Of a DNA stretch of 39,372 bases, positions 16,641-25,808 are shown piece after piece. Source of the stretch: a bacterium (GTDB lineage Bacteria > Planctomycetota > J058 > JAJDCP01). How positions within the stretch are numbered: position 1 is the stretch's first letter; the number at the start of each line of letters is the position of its first letter. The notes below the pieces were generated by a model. It did not search any database, was not told the DNA's origin, and was given only the letters and a program-made list of their open reading frames with translations. The position numbers and the translations under genes were made by a program. Location: positions 1-39,372 of the forward strand of contig JAUIEM010000027.1 of the NCBI GenBank assembly GCA_030428695.1, written 5' to 3'.

Positions 16641-17693
16641 ATGCATTCCCCCTACACCATCGCCGTGGTCCTCGCCGGCGGCCGGGGCACGCGCCTCGCG
16701 CCGCTGACCTTCCGCCACGCCAAGCCCGCGCTGTCCGGAGGACCGGGCCTGCGCCTGGTCGACTACAGTCTGCTGAACTGCCAGGCCTCGGGCATCACCG
16801 AGGTCGGCGTCCTGACCGAATACCGCCGCCGCGCCCTCGAGCACCACCTCAGCCAGTGCTGGGGGGACGGGCCGATGCGGGTGTGGCCCCTGCCGAGCGT
16901 GCCCGGCAGGCCGTACCGCGGCACCGCCGACGCCGTCCGCAAGAACCTCGCCTGGATGGGAGGCCTCGGGGCCGACCGCGTGCTCGTCCTGTCCGGCGAC
17001 CACGTCTACCGCTACGACTACCGCGCCCTGCTCGAGCACCACGCGCGCCACCGCGCGTCCCTGACCATCGCCTGCGTCACCGTGCCGGTCGCTGAGGCAT
17101 CGCGCTACGGGGTGCTCGAGGTCGCCGGCGGCGCGGTGCTGTCCTTCGAGGAGAAGCCCGCCGAGCCGCGTGCGACCGACGGGGCCGCCCTGGTCTCGGC
17201 CGGCATCTACGTGTTCGACTTCGCGGCCCTCGCCCACCTGTTGCTGAGCACCGAGGGCGAGGACTTCGGCCACGAGCTGATCCCCGCGGCGGTCGGCCAG
17301 GGCCTGCGGGTCGCGGCGCTGCGCTTCCCCGACGACCTCTACTGGCGGGATGTCGGCACCGTCGACGCCTTCTACGCCACCCACATGGACATCGCCGCGG
17401 GCCGCTTCGACCCCGGCGTCGACGCCCGCTGGGCCCATCCGGACTTCCCGGGCTGCGCGATCTCGCCCGCGGCAAGCGTCTCGCCGGACGCCGAGCTCGA
17501 CCGGGTCGTCGCGCTGCCCGGGGCGGTCATCGAGGGGCGCTGCCGGCTGCGGCGGGTGCTGGTCGACGAGGACAGCTACGTCCCGGCCGGCACGGTCGCC
17601 GGCTACCCCGGGAGCCCCTTCGGACGCAGCCCCGGTGGCGTGACCCTGCTGCACCGGAAGGTGCTGACGGCGCGGCTACACCATCCCCGCTGA
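16641..17693 (+). CDS. glgC: Glucose-1-phosphate adenylyltransferase-like nucleotidyltransferase
   Basis: 350 aa; ATG after GGGGAGAG. It carries the ADP-glucose pyrophosphorylase order of motifs: LAGGRGTRLAPLT (11-23), AKPAL, YRGTADAVRKN (standard members have RGTADAV), LSGDHVYRYDY, SRYGVLEV, FEEKP, FGHELIP and YWRDVGTVDAFY. The reaction would be ATP plus glucose-1-phosphate to ADP-glucose, the first committed step of glycogen synthesis. It is clearly shorter than the usual ~420 residues: the left-handed beta-helix tail that binds effectors is reduced to a few turns (~280-320), and the substrate loop AKPALSGGPG departs from AKPAVPFGG. It may therefore be unregulated or a related sugar-nucleotide enzyme. 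No other glycogen gene is adjacent. Its last 18 bases overlap the convergent desulfurase gene. Confidence 0.8.
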   Translation: MHSPYTIAVVLAGGRGTRLAPLTFRHAKPALSGGPGLRLVDYSLLNCQASGITEVGVLTEYRRRALEHHLSQCWGDGPMRVWPLPSVPGRPYRGTADAVRKNLAWMGGLGADRVLVLSGDHVYRYDYRALLEHHARHRASLTIACVTVPVAEASRYGVLEVAGGAVLSFEEKPAEPRATDGAALVSAGIYVFDFAALAHLLLSTEGEDFGHELIPAAVGQGLRVAALRFPDDLYWRDVGTVDAFYATHMDIAAGRFDPGVDARWAHPDFPGCAISPAASVSPDAELDRVVALPGAVIEGRCRLRRVLVDEDSYVPAGTVAGYPGSPFGRSPGGVTLLHRKVLTARLHHPR

Positions 17694-18803
17694 GCGGCAG
17701 GCCCGCACGGCCCGGGTGACGACCTCGACGGCGGTCGCGATCTCGGCCGCCGTGGTGCCGCGCCCCAGCGAGAAGCGCAGGCTGCCGCGGATGCGTTCGT
17801 CGTCGCAGCCCATCGCCCCGAGCACGTAGCTCGGCTGCGCGGCGGCGCTCGTGCAGGCCGCCGCGGTCGAGACCGCGAGCTCGGGCATCGCCTCCATCAG
17901 CCGCGTGGCGGCGACGCCGGCGAAGCTGAGGTTGCTGGTGTGCGCGAGGCGCGGCCCGGCGCCGTTCCGCTCCACCCCGCCGAGGGCGAGCAGCCCGGCC
18001 TCGAGCCGGTCGCGCAGGGCGCGCAGCCGCTCCCGCTCCGCCGCGTCGCAGAGCGCGGCGGCGGTCCCCATGCCGACGATCAGCGGCACCGGCAGGGTGC
18101 CGGCGCGCAGGCCGCGCTCGTGACCTCCGCCGATCTGCCGCGGGAGCAGGCGCACCCGGGGCTTGCGGCGTACGTACAGGAAGCCGACGCCCTTCGGGCC
18201 GTGGAACTTGTGTGCGCTCGCGCTCAGCAGGGCGACGCCGGGGCTGACGGTCAGCGGCTCCTTGCCGAAGGACTGGGTCGCGTCGGTGTGCAGCGGGATG
18301 CCGCGCGCCTCGCACAGCCGGGCGATGGCGGGCAGGGGATGGAGGACGCCGGTCTCGTTGTTCGCGGTCATCACCGAGACCAGGCCGGTGTCCCCGTCGA
18401 GGGCCGCCTCGAGGGCGGCGAGCTCGAGGTGTCCGCCGGCGTCGACGCCGAGCCGGACGATGCGGAAGCCGCGCCGCGCGAGCCGCTCGCAGGGCTCGAG
18501 CACGGCCCGGTGCTCGGTCGCGACGGTGACGATCGTCCGGCCGCGCAGGGTCGGCGACTCCGCCATGCCGAGCAGCGCGAGGTTGTTCGCCTCGGTCGCC
18601 CCGCTGGTGAACACGATCTCCCGCGGGTCGGCGCCGAGCACCGCGGCGACCTGCTCCCGCGCCCGCTCGACCGCGCTCCGGGCGGCGCAGCCGGGGGCGT
18701 GCGGGCTGGCGGGGTTGGCAAAGCGCTCGGTCAGCCACGGCAGCATCGCCTCGAGCACCCGGGGGTCGAGGGGCGTGGTGGCGTTGTGGTCGAGGTAGAG
18801 CAT
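17676..18803 (-). CDS. Cysteine desulfurase (NifS/IscS group)
   Basis: 375 aa starting at MLYLDHNATTPLD, the standard beginning of the family; the long open frame upstream is not part of it. This is a PLP enzyme that converts L-cysteine to alanine and passes the persulfide sulfur on for FeS clusters or tRNA thiolation. Visible residues are TSGATEANN (67-74), His98, MTANNETG (145-152), Asp174 in HTDATQ, the PLP lysine Lys199 in SAHKFHGPKG, and the mobile-loop cysteine Cys317 in STAAACTSA. The length fits NifS/IscS rather than SufS. No iscU or iscR neighbour is visible, so its target pathway is open, although the FeS-rich hydrogenase lies in the same window. Confidence 0.93.
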   Translation of the reverse strand: MLYLDHNATTPLDPRVLEAMLPWLTERFANPASPHAPGCAARSAVERAREQVAAVLGADPREIVFTSGATEANNLALLGMAESPTLRGRTIVTVATEHRAVLEPCERLARRGFRIVRLGVDAGGHLELAALEAALDGDTGLVSVMTANNETGVLHPLPAIARLCEARGIPLHTDATQSFGKEPLTVSPGVALLSASAHKFHGPKGVGFLYVRRKPRVRLLPRQIGGGHERGLRAGTLPVPLIVGMGTAAALCDAAERERLRALRDRLEAGLLALGGVERNGAGPRLAHTSNLSFAGVAATRLMEAMPELAVSTAAACTSAAAQPSYVLGAMGCDDERIRGSLRFSLGRGTTAAEIATAVEVVTRAVRACRSAGMV

Positions 18804-19179
18804 CCGGAGCCTTCGCTGGACGTGCGCCTCCGGTCTACCCGCTGGGGGAGCGTCGGTAAAGTGGGTCCTGCCGCGGCGGAACCCACACGGGATCGAGATC
18901 CGGCCCGCGGCCGTGCCGGCTCCGGCATCGTCGCGCCGTGGATTGACGTTTCCGCACGGTCCATCGCGCTCCGAAGTTGCGTCGCAATACCATGGGACAG
19001 CGATGGTTCCACCCCGCCCCCAGAAACGGGCACAGGATTTGTGCGAGCGGGCGGCGGAAGCGCTTCCCCTTCCGCGTCGGAAGGCACCACCACGCGTCAC
19101 CTCGTCGAGGCAGCCGGCCGGCCAGGCCGCGCGGCTGCCGTGATGGACGAGGGCGCCAGACCTCTGGGGAGGCTGTTTC
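18804..19179. other. Divergent gap between desulfurase and lipoprotein genes
   Basis: 376 bases with no supportable gene. It holds a perfect 12-bp palindrome, GGAAGCGCTTCC (19056-19067), directly followed by a hairpin, CCTTCC-GCGTC-GGAAGG (19068-19084). These are candidates for an operator or leader structure for the lipoprotein gene at 19180. I see no convincing -35/-10 pair for either gene. Confidence 0.4.
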
Positions 19180-20574
19180 ATGCCAGCTCGTTTGTGGATC
19201 TTCATCGCCTTCGGCCTGTGTGGGCTCCTCGCCTCGTGCTCGGACGACAGCGACGACTGCGAGGACGCGGAGCACGAGGAGGAGTGCGAGGACGATTCCT
19301 GGCTCCTCGACCTGCTGCTCGAGGGCCTGGAGGACGAGGACAAGCCGCCGTCGGGGCCGCCGCTGGTCAACTCCGGGAAGTCGGCGCTGTGGTCGACGGA
19401 GGAGGGGCTGCTCACCCACGGCAGCGGCCGGGTGCGCGTGATCGTCCGGGATGCCTGCACCCGCAAGCCGCTCCCGGCCACGGTCTGGATCGATGACGGC
19501 GACCAGCACCAGCAAACGGGCAGCGATGTCACCTTCGAAGGGGTCGCCGGCGATCCGAGCCCGCGGACCGTCTCGGCGGGCGCCCCGGGCTACTCCCTGG
19601 CCAGCATCCGCACCTCCGCGACCGAGGTGCGGCTCGCCCTCCTGCCCGTCGACACGACCGCGGGCAGGGTGCCCCTGCCCATCATCGTCGAGCCCGCGTC
19701 CCCGGACCTCGAGGCCTGGGCCCTGGGCCACGACGGCAGCCTGGACCAGCTCGCGCTCCCGGCCAGCGGACGGGGGCAGCTGGAGGTCGTGCCCGCCCGT
19801 CTGCGCAGCGTGCTCGCGGTCCGTCGTGAGACCGGCACGATCACCGCGGCCGCGGTCTGGAAGGCCTCTGCGAGCGGCCCGCCGGACAGTCTGCGCCTGC
19901 AGCTCGCGACCGTCGGAACCGCCACGGACGGCGGCCTGGGCAGCCTCAGCGGGATCGCGGCCGGCCACGACACCGGCCAGGCGCGCTCCGTGCTGCGCGG
20001 CCGCTGCTTCGCGCTCGAGCTCAGCCCGCCCGTGGCCTTCCTGCCCAGCTCCCTGATCGACGGTTTCCGGCAGCTCGACCCGGGCGTCTACGAGGAGCTC
20101 ACACGGCTGGGAGGCTACGCCCGCCTCGAGCTGGAGACCCGCGACAGCGCGAGCGGCGAGGAGACCTTCCTCTACCAGCCGCACCTGCCCGGCACGCCCC
20201 TGCCCCATCTGGCGCTGCCCTGGGGTTACGTCCATATCGACCAGCTCGAGCAGGGCACGACGCGGCCGCGGCTCGACTTCGCGAGCAGCATCCAGCGCAG
20301 CTCCGGCTTCTTCGAGGTGCGCCTCGAAGCGCGCGAGGGCCCGCACCGCACACGCCTGTGGACGCTCTACCTCGACGGCGATGCCCGCTTCCTGCAGCTC
20401 CCGGCGAAGCCGGCCGCCCTCGCCGACGAGGGGCTGGTCGCCGGGCAGGTCTACGAGCTGGTGCTCAGCGCCTGCTCGGCACCGGTGCTGGACTTCGACA
20501 AGCTGGACCTGTCGTTCTTCCTCGACAACCCCGCCCAGAGCGGCTGGCGCGACCGGGCGGTGTTGCAGCCCTGA
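19180..20574 (+). CDS. Lipoprotein with acidic linker and beta-rich body
   Basis: 464 aa; ATG with GGGGAGG 7 bases upstream. Residues 1-20 are a lipoprotein signal ending in the lipobox LASC, with Cys20 as the lipidated residue. The next ~35 residues are strongly acidic (SDDSDDCEDAEHEEECEDD), a likely flexible spacer from the membrane. From ~85 to 145 the sequence GSGRVRVIVRDACTRKPLPATVWIDD looks like a carboxypeptidase-regulatory or Cna-B-type beta sandwich. The remainder is probably further beta domains, with no catalytic motif recognised. It is likely a cell-envelope surface or periplasmic protein. It stands as a single gene. Confidence 0.75.
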   Translation: MPARLWIFIAFGLCGLLASCSDDSDDCEDAEHEEECEDDSWLLDLLLEGLEDEDKPPSGPPLVNSGKSALWSTEEGLLTHGSGRVRVIVRDACTRKPLPATVWIDDGDQHQQTGSDVTFEGVAGDPSPRTVSAGAPGYSLASIRTSATEVRLALLPVDTTAGRVPLPIIVEPASPDLEAWALGHDGSLDQLALPASGRGQLEVVPARLRSVLAVRRETGTITAAAVWKASASGPPDSLRLQLATVGTATDGGLGSLSGIAAGHDTGQARSVLRGRCFALELSPPVAFLPSSLIDGFRQLDPGVYEELTRLGGYARLELETRDSASGEETFLYQPHLPGTPLPHLALPWGYVHIDQLEQGTTRPRLDFASSIQRSSGFFEVRLEAREGPHRTRLWTLYLDGDARFLQLPAKPAALADEGLVAGQVYELVLSACSAPVLDFDKLDLSFFLDNPAQSGWRDRAVLQP

Positions 20575-20823
20575 GGGGGGCCGCAGGTGGGGAATCCGAA
20601 GTCTGCTCTGTGTGTCTGGTCTTGCGCAAAGCAACGCTCGTGAGCAACGGCCCGCGCTTCGTGCCCTCCGGGCGGAAACGGGGACGCCGGCGTGTCGGAG
20701 CTGTCGGGGGACCTGGACAGGGCGGGCTGCGTCGCACCGCCACGCCGGGCCGGTGTCCGCGCCGCCTGGCGCCGGCGGGGGACCAGAGGTACAACGGGAA
20801 GAACCCCCGCCGGAGCTCGTCAC

Positions 20824-22263
20824 GTGCCCGAAACTTCCAAGAACATCCCCATCCACACCGGCAAGTCCTACCGCTTCGAGGTCAAGAACGGGCGTGTCGC
20901 CGCGTTGCGCCGTCGGTTCCGCGCGCGCGTCGCGGCGCTCGCCCGGACCAGTCCCGACGCGCTCGCCCGGAGCCTCGCGCTGATCTTCGGTCCGAAGATG
21001 TCGCCGGCGGCCCTCGACGCAGTCCTCGAACAGGCCCGTCAGGAGGAGTTCCCGCTCCCGCCGAAGGCCGAGCTCGTCCCGCGCGACGTGCTCCACGGCC
21101 ACCACGGCGCGTACGCGGCGATCGACGGCGGCACGGCCTTCCTCGACGAGGGCCTCGCCGACGACGAGCTCGACCTGACCTTCGCCGAGGAGGTCGGCCA
21201 CCACCTCGACCGCGAGCTCGGCGGCGCGGACACGATCGGCGACGAGGGGGAGGCGCTGCGCGCCGTGCTCGAGGAAGGCGGTGCGCTGCCGCCCGAGCGT
21301 CTCGCCCTGGCGCGCGCGGACCGCGATCAGGCGACGATCACCTGGCAGGGCAAGCCGGTCGAGGTCGAGCTGCGCGAGAAGGAGGCGTGGCCGGAGTACC
21401 CGTGGAAGCGCCACCTCTTCGTCTTTTCCCGGGACAAGGAGGTCGACGTCGCGGGTTTCACGAAACGCGTCATGGGCGTGTGGCACCTGCAGGCCGAGGA
21501 CATGCTCAAGCGCGCTCGCAGCCGCCGCAACGCGACGGACCCGGACAGCTTCGAGAAGTGGTGCATCAGCGAGTTCAACGCCCGGGGCGTGCTCGACCGC
21601 GTGACGGGCGAGATCTGGCGCGACATCGCCTCCGCGAGCGTCAATCTCGGCGGCAAGGGCCCGAGCGGCAAGTTCAACCGGGCCAGACCCGGCAAGGACG
21701 CGCTCAAGAAGGGGATCAAGAAGGGCCTTAAGAAGGCGACCGACAAGCAGGGCGAGGGCAACGACTGGACCCGATACACGCTGTACGCCCCCGATCAGGA
21801 GCTGTCCCTGCACTTCATGCTGGACGAGCGCGGCATGGCGGCGATGTACAACGGGAGAATCGTCGTGTCGACGGACGCCGAGCTTCCGGCGCTGCTCATC
21901 GAGCCCCTGTTCGCGAGTGGAGAAGGCGAGAGCAGCGGCTGGGCCGCGGTCCGGAACGACAAGGACGAGGTCGCGCGGGCGCTCTTCATCTACCGCTACG
22001 TCGGCCTCTGGCCGTTCTACCTGATCCACCGCAAGATCCAGGAGCACCAACACTCGTTCGCCGCGCAGCTCGTCCCCGCCGTGTGCGTGCGGCACAGCCT
22101 GAAGCCCCGCTGGTTCGCCATGATGCGCGATCGCTACTTGCCGATCTACGAGGCCCTGCGGAGCATGGACGTCAGCGCGATGCGTGCCCGTCTGGGCGCC
22201 CTGGTCCAGCGGGTGTACGACCAGTACCGCCCGCCGGATCCAGGCGTCCAGATGCAGTTCTGA
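20824..22263 (+). CDS. Protein with EEVGHHLD element (possible zincin-like domain)
   Basis: 479 aa from a GTG at 20824, chosen because GGAG lies 7 bases upstream and the 44 codons before it are low-complexity Arg/Gly. Around residues 90-160, GAYAAIDGGTAFLDEGL...LTFAEEVGHHLDRELGGADTIGDEGE closely resembles a segment found in large cyanobacterial repeat proteins (GAYAAxxxxIYLS...LLEEIGHxxDxxxNxxDTxGDEG). The EExGHxxD core looks like a metal site related to HExxH metallopeptidases, though activity has not been shown as far as I know. The rest (~180-479) is not recognised: a Lys-rich central part (KKGIKKGLKKATDK) and a C-terminal helical part ending YRPPDPGVQMQF. No signal peptide. It may act inside the cell or be a secreted effector. 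Confidence 0.65.
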   Translation: MPETSKNIPIHTGKSYRFEVKNGRVAALRRRFRARVAALARTSPDALARSLALIFGPKMSPAALDAVLEQARQEEFPLPPKAELVPRDVLHGHHGAYAAIDGGTAFLDEGLADDELDLTFAEEVGHHLDRELGGADTIGDEGEALRAVLEEGGALPPERLALARADRDQATITWQGKPVEVELREKEAWPEYPWKRHLFVFSRDKEVDVAGFTKRVMGVWHLQAEDMLKRARSRRNATDPDSFEKWCISEFNARGVLDRVTGEIWRDIASASVNLGGKGPSGKFNRARPGKDALKKGIKKGLKKATDKQGEGNDWTRYTLYAPDQELSLHFMLDERGMAAMYNGRIVVSTDAELPALLIEPLFASGEGESSGWAAVRNDKDEVARALFIYRYVGLWPFYLIHRKIQEHQHSFAAQLVPAVCVRHSLKPRWFAMMRDRYLPIYEALRSMDVSAMRARLGALVQRVYDQYRPPDPGVQMQF

Positions 22264-22491
22264 CGGAGCGGCGGCGACCCCGGGGCACCGGCCCTCGTTC
22301 GGCATCAGCCGACGTCCTTGCGCGGAAGTACCTACGGGCCCCCCTCGCTCGTCGGCGACCGACAGCCTCTCGCGGTCCCGACCCCGTCGACCATTGCTCA
22401 TCGTCATCGAGCCCCGCCCCTTGCGCACCCCCACCCGCCTTGCACGGCGCCCCCCGATCTGGCACCATCCCGCCCTTCCGGGGGAGGAGCG

Positions 22492-24525
22492 ATGGAAGAC
22501 ACCGCGTGGCAGCCGCCCCGCCTGCGCCGCGACGGCCTCGCCCTCGGCGTCGTGGTCCTCGTCCTCGTGGGCCTGTACGCGGCCTCGATGCCCCGCGGCA
22601 TCACCCTCGAGGACGCGGGCAACTTCGTGATGGCCAGCGCCGGGCTCGGCCTCGCGCATCCGCCCGGCTTCCCGCTCTACACCCTGCTCGGCAAGATGTT
22701 CAGCCTGCTCCCCTTCGGCACCGTCGCGCTGCGGGTCGCGCTGCTCAGCGTGGTCTGCGGCGCCCTCTGCTGCGGCCTGGTCGGATGGATCGTGCGCGGC
22801 CTGAGCGGCAGCCTCTGGTACGGCTGCGCGGCGGCGATGCTGGCGGGGCTGTCGCGGGTGTTCTGGTCGCAGGCGGTGATCGCGGAGGTCTACACGCTGC
22901 ACGCCTGCCTGTTCCTGGTCTGCCTCGTCCTCGCCCTCGAGCTGCGGGCGCGGGAGGGACGCGGACCGTGGGGCTGGCTCGGGCTGGTGTACGGCCTCGC
23001 GTTCAGCAACCACTGGGTGCTGCTCGGCGTCGCGACGCCGGCGCTGCTCGGGGTGCTCGCGCCGGTGTGGCGGCCGGGGCTGCGGGCGCTGCCGCGCTTC
23101 CTCGGCATGTTCCTGCTCGGGCTCCTGCCCTGGGGGTACATGGTGCTGCGCTCGCTGGCCGGGCCGGCGGTCAGCTTCTCCGGGCCGCTCGACACGCCGG
23201 CGCGGGTGTGGTCCTTCCTCTCGCGGGAGATCTACAGCGCCCAGCGCCCGACGCCGAACGTGCAATTCGGCGACTACGCTCTGTACTTCGGCTTCTACTT
23301 CCGCGAGCTCGCCGTGCAGCTGACCCCGGTCGGCCTGCTGCTCGGCGCGCTGGGGCTGGGGGAGCTGTGGAAGCGCCGCCAGCGGACCACCGCCCTCGGT
23401 CTGGCAGCGGCGGGCTTCTGCAACAGCTTCCTCTTGCTCTTCTTCTTCCGCATCTACTGGGGCCCGCGCGGGCAGGCGGTGATCCGGGTGTTCCCGATGC
23501 TCGGCTACCTGCTGCTCGCCATCGCGGCCGGCGTCGGGCTGGGCGTCCTGGTCCGCTGGCTGCGGACCCGCTACGACGAGCTGGCCGAGCCGGCGGTGCG
23601 GGGGCTGACGATCGTCCTCGGGCTGTGGCTGCTGGTCGCCGGATGGGGGGCCAACGACCGCTCGGCGGAGACCTGGAGCGAAGACTACGGCCGCGCGGTG
23701 CTCGCGATCCCGGCCGACAGCGCCCTGGTCATCATCAACGGCGACATCGACCTGTGCGTGCTCGGCTACCTGCACCATGTCGAGGGCGTGCGCCCCGACC
23801 TCGAGCTGGTCAGCGCGCGCGGGCTGATCCTCGCCGGCGGGCCGATCGCGCCGGTGTGGAACCCGCGGGAGAGCGGGCGGAATCCCGACGCCGAGCTGGT
23901 CGCCGCGATCGAAGGCAGCGACCGGGAGGTGTACTACACCGGATGGAAGTTCCAGCATCCCTTCACCGAGCTCGATCTCGGGCTGCTGCGCAAGATCGAC
24001 CCGCAGGAGAGGAGCGGGAAGCTCCAGGTCGGGCTGCTGCCGAGCGTGCGGGCGTACTTCAGCCAGGTGCTCGAGACCGAGAACCTGCGCGATGCCTGGA
24101 CGATCGACCATCGCCTGACGCTGATCCACCGGCTGATGCGCGTGGCGGGGCCGGTCTATCTCGCGACCCGCGAGGACGAGCTGCGGCCGCTGATCGACCG
24201 GGCGAACCGGACGCCGGTCGCGACGCTGGTGTTCGTCGACACCCTCCTCGAGCAGTCCCGCCCCGAGGCGCTGCTGCCAGAGCTCGACCGCGTAGAGCCG
24301 CTGCTCGACAGCACCACGCCGGTCCCGGTGCGGGCGATGCTGCCCTACCTGCGCGGCCGCCTGCGGGAGCGGGAGGGAAGCGCCCCCGCGGCGGAGCGGC
24401 ACTACCTCGCCTCGCTGGAGATCTACCCGGACCCGCGCAAGAACCCGGCCTACGCCCGCCTGCTGCGGCTGTACGAGGCCGCCGCCCCGGACCGTGTCGC
24501 GGCGCTGCGCGCGCGCTTCGAATGA
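22492..24525 (+). CDS. DUF2723-family multi-pass membrane protein (GT-C-like)
   Basis: 677 aa; ATG with GGGGAGGAG just upstream. After an amphipathic N-terminus there are about ten to twelve membrane segments up to ~residue 390, then a soluble C-terminal half. The first loop has the DUF2723 hallmark: an acidic pair in GITLEDAGNF (Glu40, Asp41) followed by GLGLAHPPGFPLYTLLGKMF (51-70). These are the features of GT-C type glycosyltransferases that use polyprenyl-phosphate sugars. FWSQAVIAEVYTLHA and the FSNHW motif also fit. Such proteins are thought to glycosylate proteins or lipids on the outer side of the membrane. The next gene is a GT4 glycosyltransferase on the same strand, in keeping with a surface-glycan role. 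Confidence 0.88.
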   Translation: MEDTAWQPPRLRRDGLALGVVVLVLVGLYAASMPRGITLEDAGNFVMASAGLGLAHPPGFPLYTLLGKMFSLLPFGTVALRVALLSVVCGALCCGLVGWIVRGLSGSLWYGCAAAMLAGLSRVFWSQAVIAEVYTLHACLFLVCLVLALELRAREGRGPWGWLGLVYGLAFSNHWVLLGVATPALLGVLAPVWRPGLRALPRFLGMFLLGLLPWGYMVLRSLAGPAVSFSGPLDTPARVWSFLSREIYSAQRPTPNVQFGDYALYFGFYFRELAVQLTPVGLLLGALGLGELWKRRQRTTALGLAAAGFCNSFLLLFFFRIYWGPRGQAVIRVFPMLGYLLLAIAAGVGLGVLVRWLRTRYDELAEPAVRGLTIVLGLWLLVAGWGANDRSAETWSEDYGRAVLAIPADSALVIINGDIDLCVLGYLHHVEGVRPDLELVSARGLILAGGPIAPVWNPRESGRNPDAELVAAIEGSDREVYYTGWKFQHPFTELDLGLLRKIDPQERSGKLQVGLLPSVRAYFSQVLETENLRDAWTIDHRLTLIHRLMRVAGPVYLATREDELRPLIDRANRTPVATLVFVDTLLEQSRPEALLPELDRVEPLLDSTTPVPVRAMLPYLRGRLREREGSAPAAERHYLASLEIYPDPRKNPAYARLLRLYEAAAPDRVAALRARFE

Positions 24526-24534
24526 GCGACGGGG

Positions 24535-24563
24535 CTTGTGCGGGGAAGGCGCCGCGCGATAAT
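24535..24563 (+). promoter_or_regulatory. Possible sigma70-type promoter for the GT4 gene
   Basis: TTGTGC (24536-24541) and GATAAT (24558-24563) are 16 bases apart, and the -10 box matches TATAAT at five of six positions. A transcript from here would begin shortly before the ATG at 24603. This favours that start over the ATG at 24522, which overlaps the upstream stop. Confidence 0.35.
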
Positions 24564-24602
24564 CCAGGGACCGGCGATCAAGCCCCCAGCACCCCGAGAC
24601 CG

Positions 24603-25808
24603 ATGCGGCTGGCCTTCCTGACCCATGAGCCCTTCTACCCGCCCTCCGGCGGCGGGTCCGCGGAGGCTCTGTACCTCGTGCGCGAGCTGCTGCGCCGCGG
24701 CCACGAGGTGCACGTCTTCGCGCCGTCCGGGCCGCCCCTGCCCAGCGCGCTCGGCGCCGTCCGCCTGCATCCCTTCCGCACCTTCGCGATGGGCCGCCGC
24801 ACCGCCCTGCGCAACCTGAAGTACGCCCTGTTCCCCTTCGTCGTCCGCCGCGCCCTGCGCCGCGCGCACCGGCGCACGCCCTTCGCGCTGATCGTCGGCC
24901 AGCACTCGATCGCGGCCCTCGCGGTCGGAGCCCTGCGCCGCGAGCTCGGCGTGCCGGTCGTGCTGAACTTCCTCGACCACCTGTCCGGCTTCATGGAAGC
25001 CTGGCCGGCCTGGCGCGTGCCGCGGCCGCTGCTGCGCTGGCTGATGGGCTTCGAGCTGTCGCTGCCGCGGCGCTACGGGGTCGACGGCGTGCTCAGCGTG
25101 TCGGAGGAGCTGGCGGGGAAATTCGTCGCGCGCGGCTTCCCTGCCGCCCAGGTGCGGACCATCCGCTACGGCTTCGACCCCGGGGGCTTCCCCTACGCCC
25201 CGCGCCGCCCGGAGGGTCCGCCGCTGATCGCGATGCACGGCTCCTTCGACCTGCACCACCTCGGGCGCCTCGCCCGGGACACCCTGTGCGCGATCCTCGA
25301 CCGCCGCCCCGCGGTGCGCTTCCGCTTCGTCGGCCCGCGCACCCGGCCCCTGCGGCGGATGCTCGCGGACGTGCGTCGCCGGCATCCGGAGGCCTCCCTC
25401 GAGGCGACCGGCTTCGTCCCCTACGGACGGCTCGAGCCGCTGCTCGCCGAGGCCCACCTCGGGCTGATCCCGTACGAGGCCTCCGCCGGCAGCCACGCGG
25501 CCTTCCTCGCCAAGGCCGTCGAGCTGCTCGCCCTCGGCGTCCCCTTCCTGTGCACCCGCCTGCGCACGATGGTCGACGCCTTCGGGAAGCGCCCGGGCGC
25601 GCACTTCGCGGACTTCCGCCCGGAGGCCCTGGCCGACGCGGCCTGCGCCCTGCTCGCCGGGCCGCCCACCGGGCTCGAGGAGACCAGCCGATGGGTACAC
25701 GAGACCCTGCGCTGGGAGGTCGTCGCGCGCGCCGCCGCCGACTTCCTCGAGGCCTGCGCTCAGCGCACCGGCAGCGTCTCGTCGGTGGTGCCGGCGGGAT
25801 CTTCGTAG
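24603..25808 (+). CDS. Glycosyltransferase family 4-type protein
   Basis: 401 aa. It begins MRLAFLTHEPFYPPSGGGSAEALYLVREL, a GT4 N-terminus: first beta strand, then the glycine-rich loop over the donor. The C-terminal Rossmann half has IAMHGSFDLHHLGRL, VRFRFVGP, LEATGFVPYGRLEPLLAEAHLGLIPYE and FLAKAVELLALGVPFLCT, in the order of GT-B folds. The usual ExxxxxxxE nucleotide-sugar contact is present only loosely (YEASAG...KAVE). It would transfer a sugar from a nucleotide donor to a glycan or lipid acceptor in the cytoplasm. An alternative start at 24522 would add 27 residues and couple it to the DUF2723 gene. Its last 49 bases overlap the convergent dioxygenase gene. Confidence 0.9.
   Translation: MRLAFLTHEPFYPPSGGGSAEALYLVRELLRRGHEVHVFAPSGPPLPSALGAVRLHPFRTFAMGRRTALRNLKYALFPFVVRRALRRAHRRTPFALIVGQHSIAALAVGALRRELGVPVVLNFLDHLSGFMEAWPAWRVPRPLLRWLMGFELSLPRRYGVDGVLSVSEELAGKFVARGFPAAQVRTIRYGFDPGGFPYAPRRPEGPPLIAMHGSFDLHHLGRLARDTLCAILDRRPAVRFRFVGPRTRPLRRMLADVRRRHPEASLEATGFVPYGRLEPLLAEAHLGLIPYEASAGSHAAFLAKAVELLALGVPFLCTRLRTMVDAFGKRPGAHFADFRPEALADAACALLAGPPTGLEETSRWVHETLRWEVVARAAADFLEACAQRTGSVSSVVPAGSS

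Noticed and set aside
18835..24402. Very long minus-strand open frame (1855 codons) across several genes
   Set aside because: It runs antisense to the lipoprotein, EExGHxxD and DUF2723 genes, with low-complexity Arg/Gln/Leu content. High third-base G/C in the true genes removes stops from the opposite strand.
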